In this document: positions 1 through 6,168 of the stretch, piece by piece | How the letters are laid out: each line of letters starts with the position of its first letter | How positions within the stretch are numbered: the stretch's first letter is position 1 | Source: an uncultured bacterium | GTDB lineage: Bacteria; Bacillota; Clostridia; Lachnospirales; Lachnospiraceae | Direction: 5' to 3' | Assembly (NCBI GenBank): GCA_947071365.1 | Contig: CAMTFT010000092.1 | Span: 1-6,746 of the forward strand | DNA length: 6,746 nucleotides | The notes under the pieces: model-generated | The model's input: only the letters and a program-made list of their open reading frames with translations | The model's database searches: none | What the model was told of the DNA's origin: nothing | Position numbers and translations under genes: made by a program

Positions 1-44
1 CACCTATTAAGTCGTCGGCAGCGTCAGATGTGTATAAGAGACAG
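1..44 (+). other. Residual Illumina Nextera adapter, i5 side (not genomic)
   Basis: Bases 1-3 (cac) match the end of the P5 oligo. Bases 4-11 (ctattaag) match, from memory, Nextera XT v2 index S518. Bases 12-25 (tcgtcggcagcgtc) are the Nextera read-1 primer part, and 26-44 (agatgtgtataagagacag) are the 19-bp Tn5 mosaic end. Genomic sequence therefore starts at 45. A GTG at 30 inside the mosaic end makes a false start codon for the truncated gene that follows. Confidence 0.98.
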
Positions 45-1712
45 GCTCTGTATACGTTTCAAAGCTATACAGTCTTTCACAAAAAGGACGATGAGGCCAG
101 GGAATATCTGTTTTTGCGGCAGAATATGCTGATGTTCGTGATGCATTTTGTCGCATTTACCGTACTGTTCCTTGAGATGTCAGAGACCACCCTGTTGCTG
201 TTTTACGGTGCGCAGGTTATTTATCTGGCTGCGGTGCTGGTGCTGTTCCGCAACCTGTATCCGCTGGCCTCCAGGCTTTTGATCAACAATATGTGCATGC
301 TGATCTGCATCGGCTTTATCATGATAACGAGGCTGTCCTATGACCAGAGCATCAAGCAGTTCAAAATAGCTGTATTTTCTACGGTGGTGGCGCTGCTGAT
401 CCCGATCATCATACGGAAGCTGCGGTTCATCACGAAAATGTACTGGCTGTATACGCTGGTCGGTATCGGCCTGCTGGCTCTGGTCGCTATTGCTGCGCGC
501 TCTACCTACGGTGCGAAGCTCTCCTTCAATGTGGGCGGAATTTCCATCCAGCCTTCTGAATTCGTAAAGATCATTTTCGTATTTGCAATTGCCGGACTTC
601 TGACCCACGCCCGGGACTTCCGGAGGATCGTGATCGCCACAGCACTGGCGGCGCTTCACGTGCTGATTCTTGTGGTATCGAAGGATCTGGGAAGTGCGCT
701 GATTTTCTTTGTTACGTATCTTGTAATGCTTTTTGTGTCCACGAGAAATCCGTTTTATGTGCTGGCAGGAATTCTTTCCGGTTCCCTGGCGGCGGTGGGC
801 GCGTATTTTCTGTTCGCCCATATCAGGGTTCGTGTGCATGCATGGCAGGATCCTTTTCAGGATTATCAGGGAGGCGGATATCAGATATGCCAGTCCCTTT
901 TTGCCATCAGCGCCGGAAGCTGGTTCGGAACGGGACTGTGCCAGGGCTCTCCGGGGGCGATCCCCTTTGTGGAGCAGGATATGATGTTCTCTGCGATTGC
1001 GGAGGAGCTTGGAAGCATCTTCGGCATTTGCCTGATCCTTGTATGTATGAGCTGCTTTATCATGTTCGTCAATATATCCATGCAGCTTACCAACCGCTTT
1101 TACAGGCTGGTGGCTGTGGGGCTTGGCACCACGTATGCGACCCAGATATTCCTGACTGTAGGCGGCGGAATCAAGCTGATCCCGCTGACGGGAGTTACCT
1201 TCCCGCTGGTCAGCTACGGCGGAAGTTCCATGCTGAGCACCTTTATCATGTTTGCCATCGTGCAGGGGCTGTATATGCTGCAGCGGGATGAGGAAGTGAA
1301 AAACGAGCAGAAGCGGATCATGCAGGAGCAGCAGCGTTTTGAACAGCAGATGGGAAACGGATATTATGGAGCGTACCAAAACGGCGCGCCGTATCAGGCA
1401 GATGGGCCGTATCGCCGCAACATGTCGTATCAGGTGGATGAGCCGTATCACCGCAACATGATGTATCAGGCGGATGAGCCGTATCGCCGCAATATGCCAT
1501 ATCAGGAAAATGATTACGCAGATGCTCAACGGGATATGTATAACACATATGGAGGGAATGGATATGAAGAAGGACAGCAGCCGTACTCGCCGTACGAAGG
1601 CGGACAGAGGCAGCAGCCGTACAGCGAATATGACGGATCAAGATACGAATACTACAGAGACGATGACGGATATGGAGAATACGACCCGTACTGGGACGAA
1701 ACAGACGAATAG
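45..1712 (+). CDS. FtsW/RodA/SpoVE (SEDS) family peptidoglycan glycosyltransferase, 5'-truncated
   Basis: SEDS proteins are polytopic membrane glycosyltransferases that polymerise lipid II into glycan strands with a partner class B PBP. The reading frame is open from the first genomic base (GCT at 45) to TAG at 1710-1712, giving 555 residues. The true start lies off the insert, and by family comparison perhaps about 20 residues are missing. I count about twelve hydrophobic segments, against ten in the FtsW/RodA core. Visible signatures are GGISIQPSEFVKI (near 535-570), a DLGSALIF segment (near 685-710), FVEQDMMFSAIAEELG with the conserved Asp at 978-980 (equivalent to the essential Asp of RodA), and LIPLTGVTFPLVSYGGSS (near 1177-1228). 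After the last helix comes a charged KNEQKRIMQEQQRFEQQ stretch. A tail of roughly 120 residues rich in Tyr, Gly, Gln, Asp and Pro follows, including three 12-residue repeats. The next gene starts inside this tail. The paralogue (FtsW, RodA or SpoVE) cannot be decided. The pairing with a PBP resembles the rodA-pbpA pair of actinobacteria. Confidence 0.95.
   Translation, partial: ALYTFQSYTVFHKKDDEAREYLFLRQNMLMFVMHFVAFTVLFLEMSETTLLLFYGAQVIYLAAVLVLFRNLYPLASRLLINNMCMLICIGFIMITRLSYDQSIKQFKIAVFSTVVALLIPIIIRKLRFITKMYWLYTLVGIGLLALVAIAARSTYGAKLSFNVGGISIQPSEFVKIIFVFAIAGLLTHARDFRRIVIATALAALHVLILVVSKDLGSALIFFVTYLVMLFVSTRNPFYVLAGILSGSLAAVGAYFLFAHIRVRVHAWQDPFQDYQGGGYQICQSLFAISAGSWFGTGLCQGSPGAIPFVEQDMMFSAIAEELGSIFGICLILVCMSCFIMFVNISMQLTNRFYRLVAVGLGTTYATQIFLTVGGGIKLIPLTGVTFPLVSYGGSSMLSTFIMFAIVQGLYMLQRDEEVKNEQKRIMQEQQRFEQQMGNGYYGAYQNGAPYQADGPYRRNMSYQVDEPYHRNMMYQADEPYRRNMPYQENDYADAQRDMYNTYGGNGYEEGQQPYSPYEGGQRQQPYSEYDGSRYEYYRDDDGYGEYDPYWDETDE
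1391..1498 (+). repeat. Three tandem 36-bp repeats in the SEDS gene tail
   Basis: Units lie at 1391-1426, 1427-1462 and 1463-1498, and a decayed fourth begins at 1499 (atatcagg). Each unit encodes a 12-residue block of the form YQxDxPYxRNMx. Units differ at a few bases, mostly synonymous or conservative (for example cgc to cac, giving R to H). The unit length is a multiple of three, so copy-number change would keep the frame. The protein region is hydrophilic, Tyr/Arg-rich and predicted to be cytoplasmic and disordered. Confidence 0.93.
1551..1556 (+). promoter_or_regulatory. Ribosome binding site that sets the PBP start inside the SEDS gene
   Basis: GGAGGG at 1551-1556 lies 7 nt before ATG 1564. 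A closer in-frame ATG at 1558 has only 1 nt of spacing and is unlikely. No later in-frame ATG before the membrane helix has a comparable site. This site is read as Gly-Gly codons in the SEDS frame. Confidence 0.75.
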
Positions 1713-3207
1713 AGCCCGAAGGGGAGAAAAAATCCCTGTCAAAGTGAAGGAAGTATACTTCGAGCAGGAGCCGGAACCGGTAACGGGTAAGGGCAGGACT
1801 ACGGAGCTTGGCATCGTGACGTATACCTTCGTTTTCCTCTTTCTGCTGATGATCGGTTATCTTTCCTATATCAACATATTTAAAGCCGATGAGCTGAATT
1901 CCAATTCCTACAATACGAAGCAGGACGCCAATACGGACAAATACATCAGAGGTTCTATCCTCTCTGCTGACGGAAGCGTACTGGCAAGAACGGATGTTTC
2001 GGAGAGTGGTGAGGAGACGAGGGTATACCCGTACGCCAACATTTTTTCCCATATCATCGGTTATTCATCAAATGGAAAATCCGGGCTGGAGGCCAGCAGC
2101 AATTATGACCTCCTGTCTTCCCATGCCTCTGTTCTGACACAGCTCAAGGATGGGGCGGAAAATGAAAAGATGAGGGGAGATTCCGTGGTGGTCACATTAA
2201 ATGCGTCACTGCAGAATGCGGCCTATGAGGCGCTGGGCGGATATAATGGGGCGGTGGTGGCTCTTGAACCGGATACGGGGAAGATACTTGCCATGGTGTC
2301 AAAACCCGATTTCGACCCGAACGCCATTGAGGATATCTGGGAAAGCCTCATAACAGACAGCACAAGCAGCGTTCTTCTGAACAGAGCGACGCAGGGACTG
2401 TATCCTCCCGGCTCGACCTTCAAGATACTGACGACACTGGCTTTTATGCGGCAGCAGCCCGGCAATTTCAAAAATTTTCAGTATGACTGTACGTCGAAGT
2501 ATACGGTGGATGACGTCACGATCAACTGCTACAACAATTCAGCCCACGGACAGGAGGATCTGAAAGGGGCGTTTGCCCATTCCTGCAACACTGCCTTTGC
2601 CTCCATCGGAATGGAGCTGGACAATGATGATTTTAAATCGCTGTGCGAGGAATTCTTATTTAATAAGTCCCTTCCCGCCACGATGCAGCACAGCACCTCA
2701 CAGTTTGCTCTGGATGAGGATTCTTCCTATGGAGAGGTGATGACGACATCTATCGGCCAGGGCGAAACACTGGTGACTCCGCTTCACATGGCGCTTATTA
2801 CGGCTACTGTGGCAAACGGCGGCATTATGATGCGGCCCTACTGTGTTGACCATATCGAGACGTACGATGGCGATACGGTGTCAAAAACGAGTCCGTCCAA
2901 ATATAAGCGCCTTATGACGACAGAGGAAGCGCGTCTTTTGACGGAGTATATGCAGGAGACGGTAAACTCCGGTACGGCGACAGCGCTGGGATGGTTTAAT
3001 TTCTCAGTAGCCGGAAAGACGGGGTCCGCGGAGTACGTATCCAACGGGTATGAGGGAACGCACTCCTGGTTTGTGGGATTTTCCAACGTGGAGAACCCGG
3101 ATCTTGTGGTGGCAGTCATTGCCGAGGACGGCGGTACGGGCAGCGAGACAGCAGTTCCCATTGCCTCACAGGTATTTCAGGCATATTACAACATTTACGG
3201 GTATTGA
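1564..3207 (+). CDS. Class B penicillin-binding protein (peptidoglycan D,D-transpeptidase), PbpA-like
   Basis: This membrane-anchored transpeptidase crosslinks peptidoglycan outside the membrane, presumably with strands made by the adjacent SEDS protein. It has 547 residues when started at ATG 1564. Residues 1-79 are a cytoplasmic Thr/Arg/Lys-rich, probably disordered segment. Residues about 83-106 form the single membrane anchor. An RGSILSADGSVLART segment follows, then the FSHIIGYSSNGKSGLEA region typical of the PBP dimerisation/pedestal domain, then the transpeptidase domain. The active-site motifs are complete: SxxK is S284-T-F-K287 (in YPPGSTFK), SxN is S340-C-N342, and KTG is K485-T-G487 (in AGKTGSAE). 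There is no glycosyltransferase domain, so it is class B. The first 149 nt overlap the SEDS gene in another frame, which implies co-transcription and probably coupled translation. Architecture resembles actinobacterial PbpA. Whether it serves growth, division or sporulation is not shown by sequence. Confidence 0.95.
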   Translation: MKKDSSRTRRTKADRGSSRTANMTDQDTNTTETMTDMENTTRTGTKQTNRARRGEKIPVKVKEVYFEQEPEPVTGKGRTTELGIVTYTFVFLFLLMIGYLSYINIFKADELNSNSYNTKQDANTDKYIRGSILSADGSVLARTDVSESGEETRVYPYANIFSHIIGYSSNGKSGLEASSNYDLLSSHASVLTQLKDGAENEKMRGDSVVVTLNASLQNAAYEALGGYNGAVVALEPDTGKILAMVSKPDFDPNAIEDIWESLITDSTSSVLLNRATQGLYPPGSTFKILTTLAFMRQQPGNFKNFQYDCTSKYTVDDVTINCYNNSAHGQEDLKGAFAHSCNTAFASIGMELDNDDFKSLCEEFLFNKSLPATMQHSTSQFALDEDSSYGEVMTTSIGQGETLVTPLHMALITATVANGGIMMRPYCVDHIETYDGDTVSKTSPSKYKRLMTTEEARLLTEYMQETVNSGTATALGWFNFSVAGKTGSAEYVSNGYEGTHSWFVGFSNVENPDLVVAVIAEDGGTGSETAVPIASQVFQAYYNIYGY

Positions 3208-3258
3208 TTGCGGTAAACCGTCCGTGTTAACTTAATATCACTTGCGCCGGATTTTTTG

Positions 3259-3287
3259 TTGCGTGATTTCAGAAAAAGAGTTATACT
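3259..3287 (+). promoter_or_regulatory. Predicted sigma-A promoter of the Nudix gene
   Basis: TTGCGT at 3259-3264 and TATACT at 3282-3287 are separated by 17 nt, close to the TTGACA-17-TATAAT consensus. Transcription would begin near 3294, leaving a leader of about 37 nt before ATG 3331. The element overlaps the TTG at 3256 that would otherwise extend the Nudix reading frame, which argues against that longer start. Confidence 0.65.
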
Positions 3288-3330
3288 GATTGCAGTCATT
3301 TGTGGCACAACGCGAACAGGAGGGATTGCA

Positions 3331-3783
3331 ATGATCGAGGCAACAAGCTGTGGCGGTGTGGTGATATTCAGAGGGAAAATACTTGTTTTATATAAGAGCT
3401 ACAAAAACAAGTATGAAGGCTGGGTTCTGCCGAAGGGGACAGTTGAGGAAGGCGAGGAATTTAAAGAAACGGCTGCCCGTGAAGTATTGGAAGAGACAGG
3501 CGTGCGCGCTTCCATTATCAAATATATTGGCAAGAGCCAGTATACGTTCAATGTACCGGAGGACACGGTGGCAAAGGATGTCCACTGGTATCTGATGATG
3601 GCGGACAGCTATTACAGCAAACCACAGCGAGAGGAGTATTTTATTGACTCAGGGTATTACAAGTACCACGAGGCGTACCATCTTCTTAAATTTACGAACG
3701 AGAAGATGATTCTTGAAAAAGCCTACGGTGAGTATTTGAACTTAAAAAAGAATAATCTTTGGGGAAACCGAAAATACTTTTGA
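3331..3783 (+). CDS. Nudix hydrolase
   Basis: Nudix enzymes cleave nucleoside diphosphates linked to another moiety (X) using divalent metal, and many clear oxidised or signalling nucleotides. The 150-residue protein carries a complete Nudix box at residues 36-58: G36, E42, then R50-E51-V-L-E54-E55-T-G57-V58, matching GX5EX7REUXEEXGU. It is preceded by the typical WVLPKG lead-in. The ATG at 3331 is chosen because AGGAGGG at 3318-3324 lies 6 nt upstream; a TTG start at 3256 would sit in the promoter. The C-terminal part after the box (FNVPEDTVAKDVHWYLMMAD, then a Tyr/Lys-rich end) resembles small Ap4A/NTP-type Nudix proteins, but the substrate cannot be read from sequence. It has its own promoter and terminator, so it need not act with its neighbours. 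Confidence 0.93.
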   Translation: MIEATSCGGVVIFRGKILVLYKSYKNKYEGWVLPKGTVEEGEEFKETAAREVLEETGVRASIIKYIGKSQYTFNVPEDTVAKDVHWYLMMADSYYSKPQREEYFIDSGYYKYHEAYHLLKFTNEKMILEKAYGEYLNLKKNNLWGNRKYF

Positions 3784-3790
3784 CCACATG

Positions 3791-3828
3791 ATGCCGGGAT
3801 TCCGCCTGCTGCGGAATGTCGGCATTTT
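3791..3828 (+). terminator. Intrinsic terminator after the Nudix gene
   Basis: Arms 3791-3805 and 3811-3825 form a 15-position stem with one G.U and one G-G mismatch around a 5-nt loop (ctgct). A short T run follows (3825-3828). It begins 8 nt after the stop codon. The T run is short, so termination may be partial and let transcription continue into the next gene. Confidence 0.65.
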
Positions 3829-3870
3829 AAACTTGTTCCCAAATATCAACTGAAATGGAAAGGAAGCGTC

Positions 3871-4188
3871 ATGAACTGGTATCCAGGGCTGTATGTGGGG
3901 AAAAATGCAGAGAAGAAAAAGGAAACTCTGATTCGAAAGATAGAAAGTGGGAAAACTCCTGTTAACACGTACCTGCTGACACTGCCATCAGGTGAGAACA
4001 ATCAGTTGGAGATCATTCCGGCGTGGAATATGAAGTTCTGGTACAACAAAAAAAGCTGTCCCATGATCGTAGGACTTGGATGCGGAAGGTCAGAGATGAT
4101 CGATCTTGTTCGGCAGATTCTTCAGGAATCGTTGGACAGGACGGGCAGCGCCGATCTTCGGAAATATCTGGAAGACCGGAAATCGTGA
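3871..4188 (+). CDS. Uncharacterised conserved-looking 105-residue protein
   Basis: I do not recognise a named family. The start ATG 3871 has AAAGGA at 3859-3864, 6 nt upstream. The product is cytoplasmic-looking with no signal peptide or membrane helix. It begins MNWYPGLYVGKNAEKKKETL, followed by a basic helical stretch (KETLIRKIESGK), a probable beta segment (VNTYLLTLP), an aromatic segment (IIPAWNMKFWYNKK), a glycine-rich turn (IVGLGCGRSEM) and a C-terminal helix (IDLVRQILQESL). The gene ends 22 nt before the DUF2953 gene on the same strand, so the two are probably co-transcribed. From memory, similar short proteins beginning YPGLY- occur beside DUF2953 genes in other Lachnospiraceae, but I cannot verify this. 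No promoter is evident between the upstream terminator and the start. Confidence 0.85.
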   Translation: MNWYPGLYVGKNAEKKKETLIRKIESGKTPVNTYLLTLPSGENNQLEIIPAWNMKFWYNKKSCPMIVGLGCGRSEMIDLVRQILQESLDRTGSADLRKYLEDRKS

Positions 4189-4210
4189 TTAAGAAAGGGC
4201 GCAGGAGAAT

Positions 4211-5467
4211 ATGCTTCATATTATTCTGGGTATACTAAAGATAATCGGAATAGTTCTGGGCATTCTGCTTTTGCTTCTTCAGGCCGCGGTGCTGGCGGTG
4301 ATCCTTGTGCCGGTGCGGTATCAGATTCAGGCGAAGAAGCAGGAGGACGAAGTCTGCGCCGGAATAAAGGTGAGCTGGCTGCTGCACATAGTCAGCGCTT
4401 CTTTTAAGATAAATAAGCGGGCAGAACACGATATCGCGATACGGCTTTTTGGTATCAGGCTTCCGCTGTTTGGAACGAAAAAGAAGAAAAAGAGAGTAAA
4501 AAGGCGGGCGGTTCCAGCTAAGGTGAGAGAGCCGGAGGATGTCCCAGAGCCCGAAGAGGTTCTGACGGAGGAAGACAGCCTGGAGGACGATACTTCTGGG
4601 GAACGTTACGGTGTCCTGGAGGACGAGTATGTGTCTGAGGATGAAGATGTTCCGATCGGTGAAAATATTTCGGAGAGAGATTCAGACATCCCAGGAAACG
4701 AATATGCTTCAGAGGATGAAGTTGTTCCAGCGGATGCGGATGCTTCCAGGGATGATTTCCTGCAGCCGTCTCCGGACGAAATACAGCCCGGGCAGGACGA
4801 TATGTCAGGCGATACCAAGGTGGATACAGAAGATGATATGCTGGACGATGCCTGGGAGGATGCAAGGGATGATATGTCAGATGATACTGAAAAGGTAAGC
4901 GGATCCGGTAAAATCCGATTTTCTTTCCAGGGGATATGTGATAAAATAAAGGCAGTTTATGGATGGCTGAAAGCGCTGATCAGGAGACTCTTCTCTGTAC
5001 TGAAAAAGCTCTGGGGACTTGTAGAAAAGGTCGGGGAGCTGCCGCAGAAGATAGGGGATTTATTTGAAAAAGCCGGAGAGATGTCTGAAAAAATCGGAGA
5101 GTTTGCCCAAAAGCCGGGACAGCTTCTTGAGCTGGCCGAAAGGCTGGAGGCCCGTGAGGTGCTGCGTGATGTCTTCGGATATCTTACGTATTTGCTTCGC
5201 CACTACGCACCGCGGAGCATCCGGGGATTTTTAAAGTTTGGCACCGGTGATCCATCAGTGACAGGGCAGCTTACGGGGCTGATCTATCTGATATTGCCGG
5301 CCAGAGCCGACCATTTTACGGTACAGCCTGAGTTCGGGGATGCTGTTCTTGAAACGGAAATCTCCTGCAAAGGCCATATTCGGGCGGTTCATCTGATCCG
5401 TGTCCTCTGGTGGGGGTTCCGCAATAAAAAACTGCGCCGGATAATCCGTTACCGGAACAGAGGCTGA
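4211..5467 (+). CDS. DUF2953 domain membrane protein (YtfI-like) with acidic and heptad-repeat insertions
   Basis: Residues 6-33 form an N-terminal membrane helix followed by VPVRYQIQ, the usual DUF2953 entry. The C-terminal segment SIRGFLKFGTGDPSVTGQLTGLIYLILP, then PEFGDAVLETEISCKGHIR (about 336-391), is the family core. Between them lie a Lys-rich stretch (about 90-99), an acidic block at 107-228 (50 Asp/Glu in 122 residues), and four to five heptads at 274-308. At 418 residues it is much longer than the roughly 200-250 I recall for the family. The start ATG 4211 has AGGAG at 4203-4207, only 3 nt away; it is kept because no other start precedes the membrane helix. In Bacillus the homologue ytfI sits beside ytfJ, as here. 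The biochemical role is unknown, and a sporulation link is inferred from the GerW neighbour. Confidence 0.88.
   Translation: MLHIILGILKIIGIVLGILLLLLQAAVLAVILVPVRYQIQAKKQEDEVCAGIKVSWLLHIVSASFKINKRAEHDIAIRLFGIRLPLFGTKKKKKRVKRRAVPAKVREPEDVPEPEEVLTEEDSLEDDTSGERYGVLEDEYVSEDEDVPIGENISERDSDIPGNEYASEDEVVPADADASRDDFLQPSPDEIQPGQDDMSGDTKVDTEDDMLDDAWEDARDDMSDDTEKVSGSGKIRFSFQGICDKIKAVYGWLKALIRRLFSVLKKLWGLVEKVGELPQKIGDLFEKAGEMSEKIGEFAQKPGQLLELAERLEAREVLRDVFGYLTYLLRHYAPRSIRGFLKFGTGDPSVTGQLTGLIYLILPARADHFTVQPEFGDAVLETEISCKGHIRAVHLIRVLWWGFRNKKLRRIIRYRNRG
4619..4729 (+). repeat. Degenerate acidic repeat in the DUF2953 gene
   Basis: EDEYVSEDEDVP (residues 137-148, 4619-4654) recurs as GNEYASEDEVVP (162-173, 4694-4729) with a 75-nt period, and the DNA copies are clearly alike. 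A second related pair, DDMSGDTKV and DDMSDDTEKV, follows at residues 197-205 and 220-229. This points to growth of the acidic block by internal duplication. Confidence 0.7.
5030..5134 (+). repeat. 21-nt (seven-residue) repeats in the DUF2953 gene
   Basis: Residues 274-308 read VGELPQK, IGDLFEK, AGEMSEK, IGEFAQK, PGQLLEL. Positions 1, 2, 3, 4 and 7 are conserved (aliphatic, Gly, acidic/Gln, hydrophobic, Lys). The pattern puts hydrophobic residues at positions 1 and 4, giving an amphipathic helix or coiled coil. The DNA copies are diverged, so the protein pattern is under constraint or old. Confidence 0.75.
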
Positions 5468-5555
5468 CCGAGGCCAGAAATCAAATATTCAGGTATACGT
5501 ATAGGACATTTAGCATGGCTACATGACCTGTTGTTTGCAGGAATAAATCATAGTA

Positions 5556-5584
5556 TGGAAAAAAGTTTACACGTTAAATATAAT
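5556..5584 (+). promoter_or_regulatory. Possible promoter ahead of the GerW-family gene
   Basis: The 161-nt gap 5468-5628 separates the DUF2953 and GerW genes. It holds a perfect TATAAT at 5579-5584, with a weak -35 candidate TGGAAA at 5556-5561 at 17-nt spacing. GTATG at 5553-5557 could instead be a forespore sigma-F/G type -35, but the matching -10 is poor. The leader would be about 37 nt. Confidence 0.4.
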
Positions 5585-5628
5585 GAAGGTGTACCCGAAA
5601 GGGTATGGCATATGAAAGGAGAACAGAG

Positions 5629-6036
5629 ATGGCAGAAAATTTTCAGAGTACAGTAGAAGCACTGTTTAGAGGGATGGAGAATTTTATCACGACAAAGACG
5701 GTAGTCGGTGATGCTGTGACGATCGGCGAGACGATCATCCTTCCGCTGGTGGATGTTACCTTCGGAGTTGGTGCGTCTGCAAAATCAGAAGACCGCAAGA
5801 ATAACGGCGGCGGTGGAATGGGCGGAAAGATTTCTCCCAGCGCTGTTCTCGTTATCCAGAACGGCACAACGAAGCTTGTTAATGTCAAGAATCAGGACAG
5901 CGTCACAAAGATTCTCGATATGGTTCCTGATTTTGTAAATAAATTTGCATCAGGCAGAGGAGGAAGTACGCAGAACAGCGATCCGAATGTGGATGAGGCG
6001 ATCCATAATGCATCCTCCGGGGAGGAGACGTTCTGA
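5629..6036 (+). CDS. ytfJ: GerW family sporulation protein (YtfJ)
   Basis: GerW/YtfJ proteins are made during sporulation, and in Bacillus GerW is linked to spore germination. The 135-residue product begins MAENFQSTVEALFRGMENF. It then shows the family signature: a VVGDAVTIGETIILPLVDVTFGVG stretch (about residues 25-48), a glycine-rich loop (NNGGGGMGGKISPSAVLVI, about 58-76) and a hydrophobic KLVNVKNQDSVTKILDMVPDFVNKF region. The C-terminal 25 residues are polar and variable. The start at ATG 5629 is chosen because AAAGGAG at 5615-5621 is 7 nt upstream; an in-frame ATG at 5605 has a purine run only 1 nt away. It follows the DUF2953 gene as ytfJ follows ytfI in Bacillus, but across a longer gap. 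Confidence 0.92.
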   Translation: MAENFQSTVEALFRGMENFITTKTVVGDAVTIGETIILPLVDVTFGVGASAKSEDRKNNGGGGMGGKISPSAVLVIQNGTTKLVNVKNQDSVTKILDMVPDFVNKFASGRGGSTQNSDPNVDEAIHNASSGEETF

Positions 6037-6168
6037 TACGCCATACGTTCATTCGATCATCGATGGTATGGAAGGCAGAGGATCTGACATGATATGTCTG
6101 TTTTGCCCTCCAGGGTGTCTAAAACCCGGGCCTCCTGCATATGATATAAGAAAAGGAAAAAGTATCTG

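Noticed and set aside
48..72. Perfect 7-bp inverted repeat (ctgtata / tatacag) with 11-nt loop at the insert start
   Set aside because: It lies inside the coding frame (LYTFQSYTV), has no T run and no likely regulatory place; coincidence is the simpler reading.
180..1529. 449-codon open frame on the minus strand opposite the SEDS gene
   Set aside because: It is opposite a gene with clear family motifs, its product is His/Arg/Gln-rich with no recognisable domain, and it arises from codon bias and the repeat on the other strand.
3208..3258. Possible terminator after the PBP gene (T6 at 3252-3257)
   Set aside because: No stable stem of useful length precedes the T run, so I do not call it; the Nudix promoter follows at once.
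3256..3330. TTG start at 3256 for the Nudix gene
   Set aside because: It lies in the predicted promoter and lacks a ribosome site, whereas ATG 3331 has AGGAGGG 6 nt upstream.
4518..4865. 115-codon minus-strand frame opposite the acidic block
   Set aside because: His/Pro/Arg-rich translation is the complement of Asp/Glu-rich codons; no start signal or family resemblance.
5605..5628. Upstream ATG at 5605 as GerW start
   Set aside because: Its purine-rich run is only 1 nt away, while ATG 5629 has AAAGGAG at ideal spacing and gives the usual family N-terminus.
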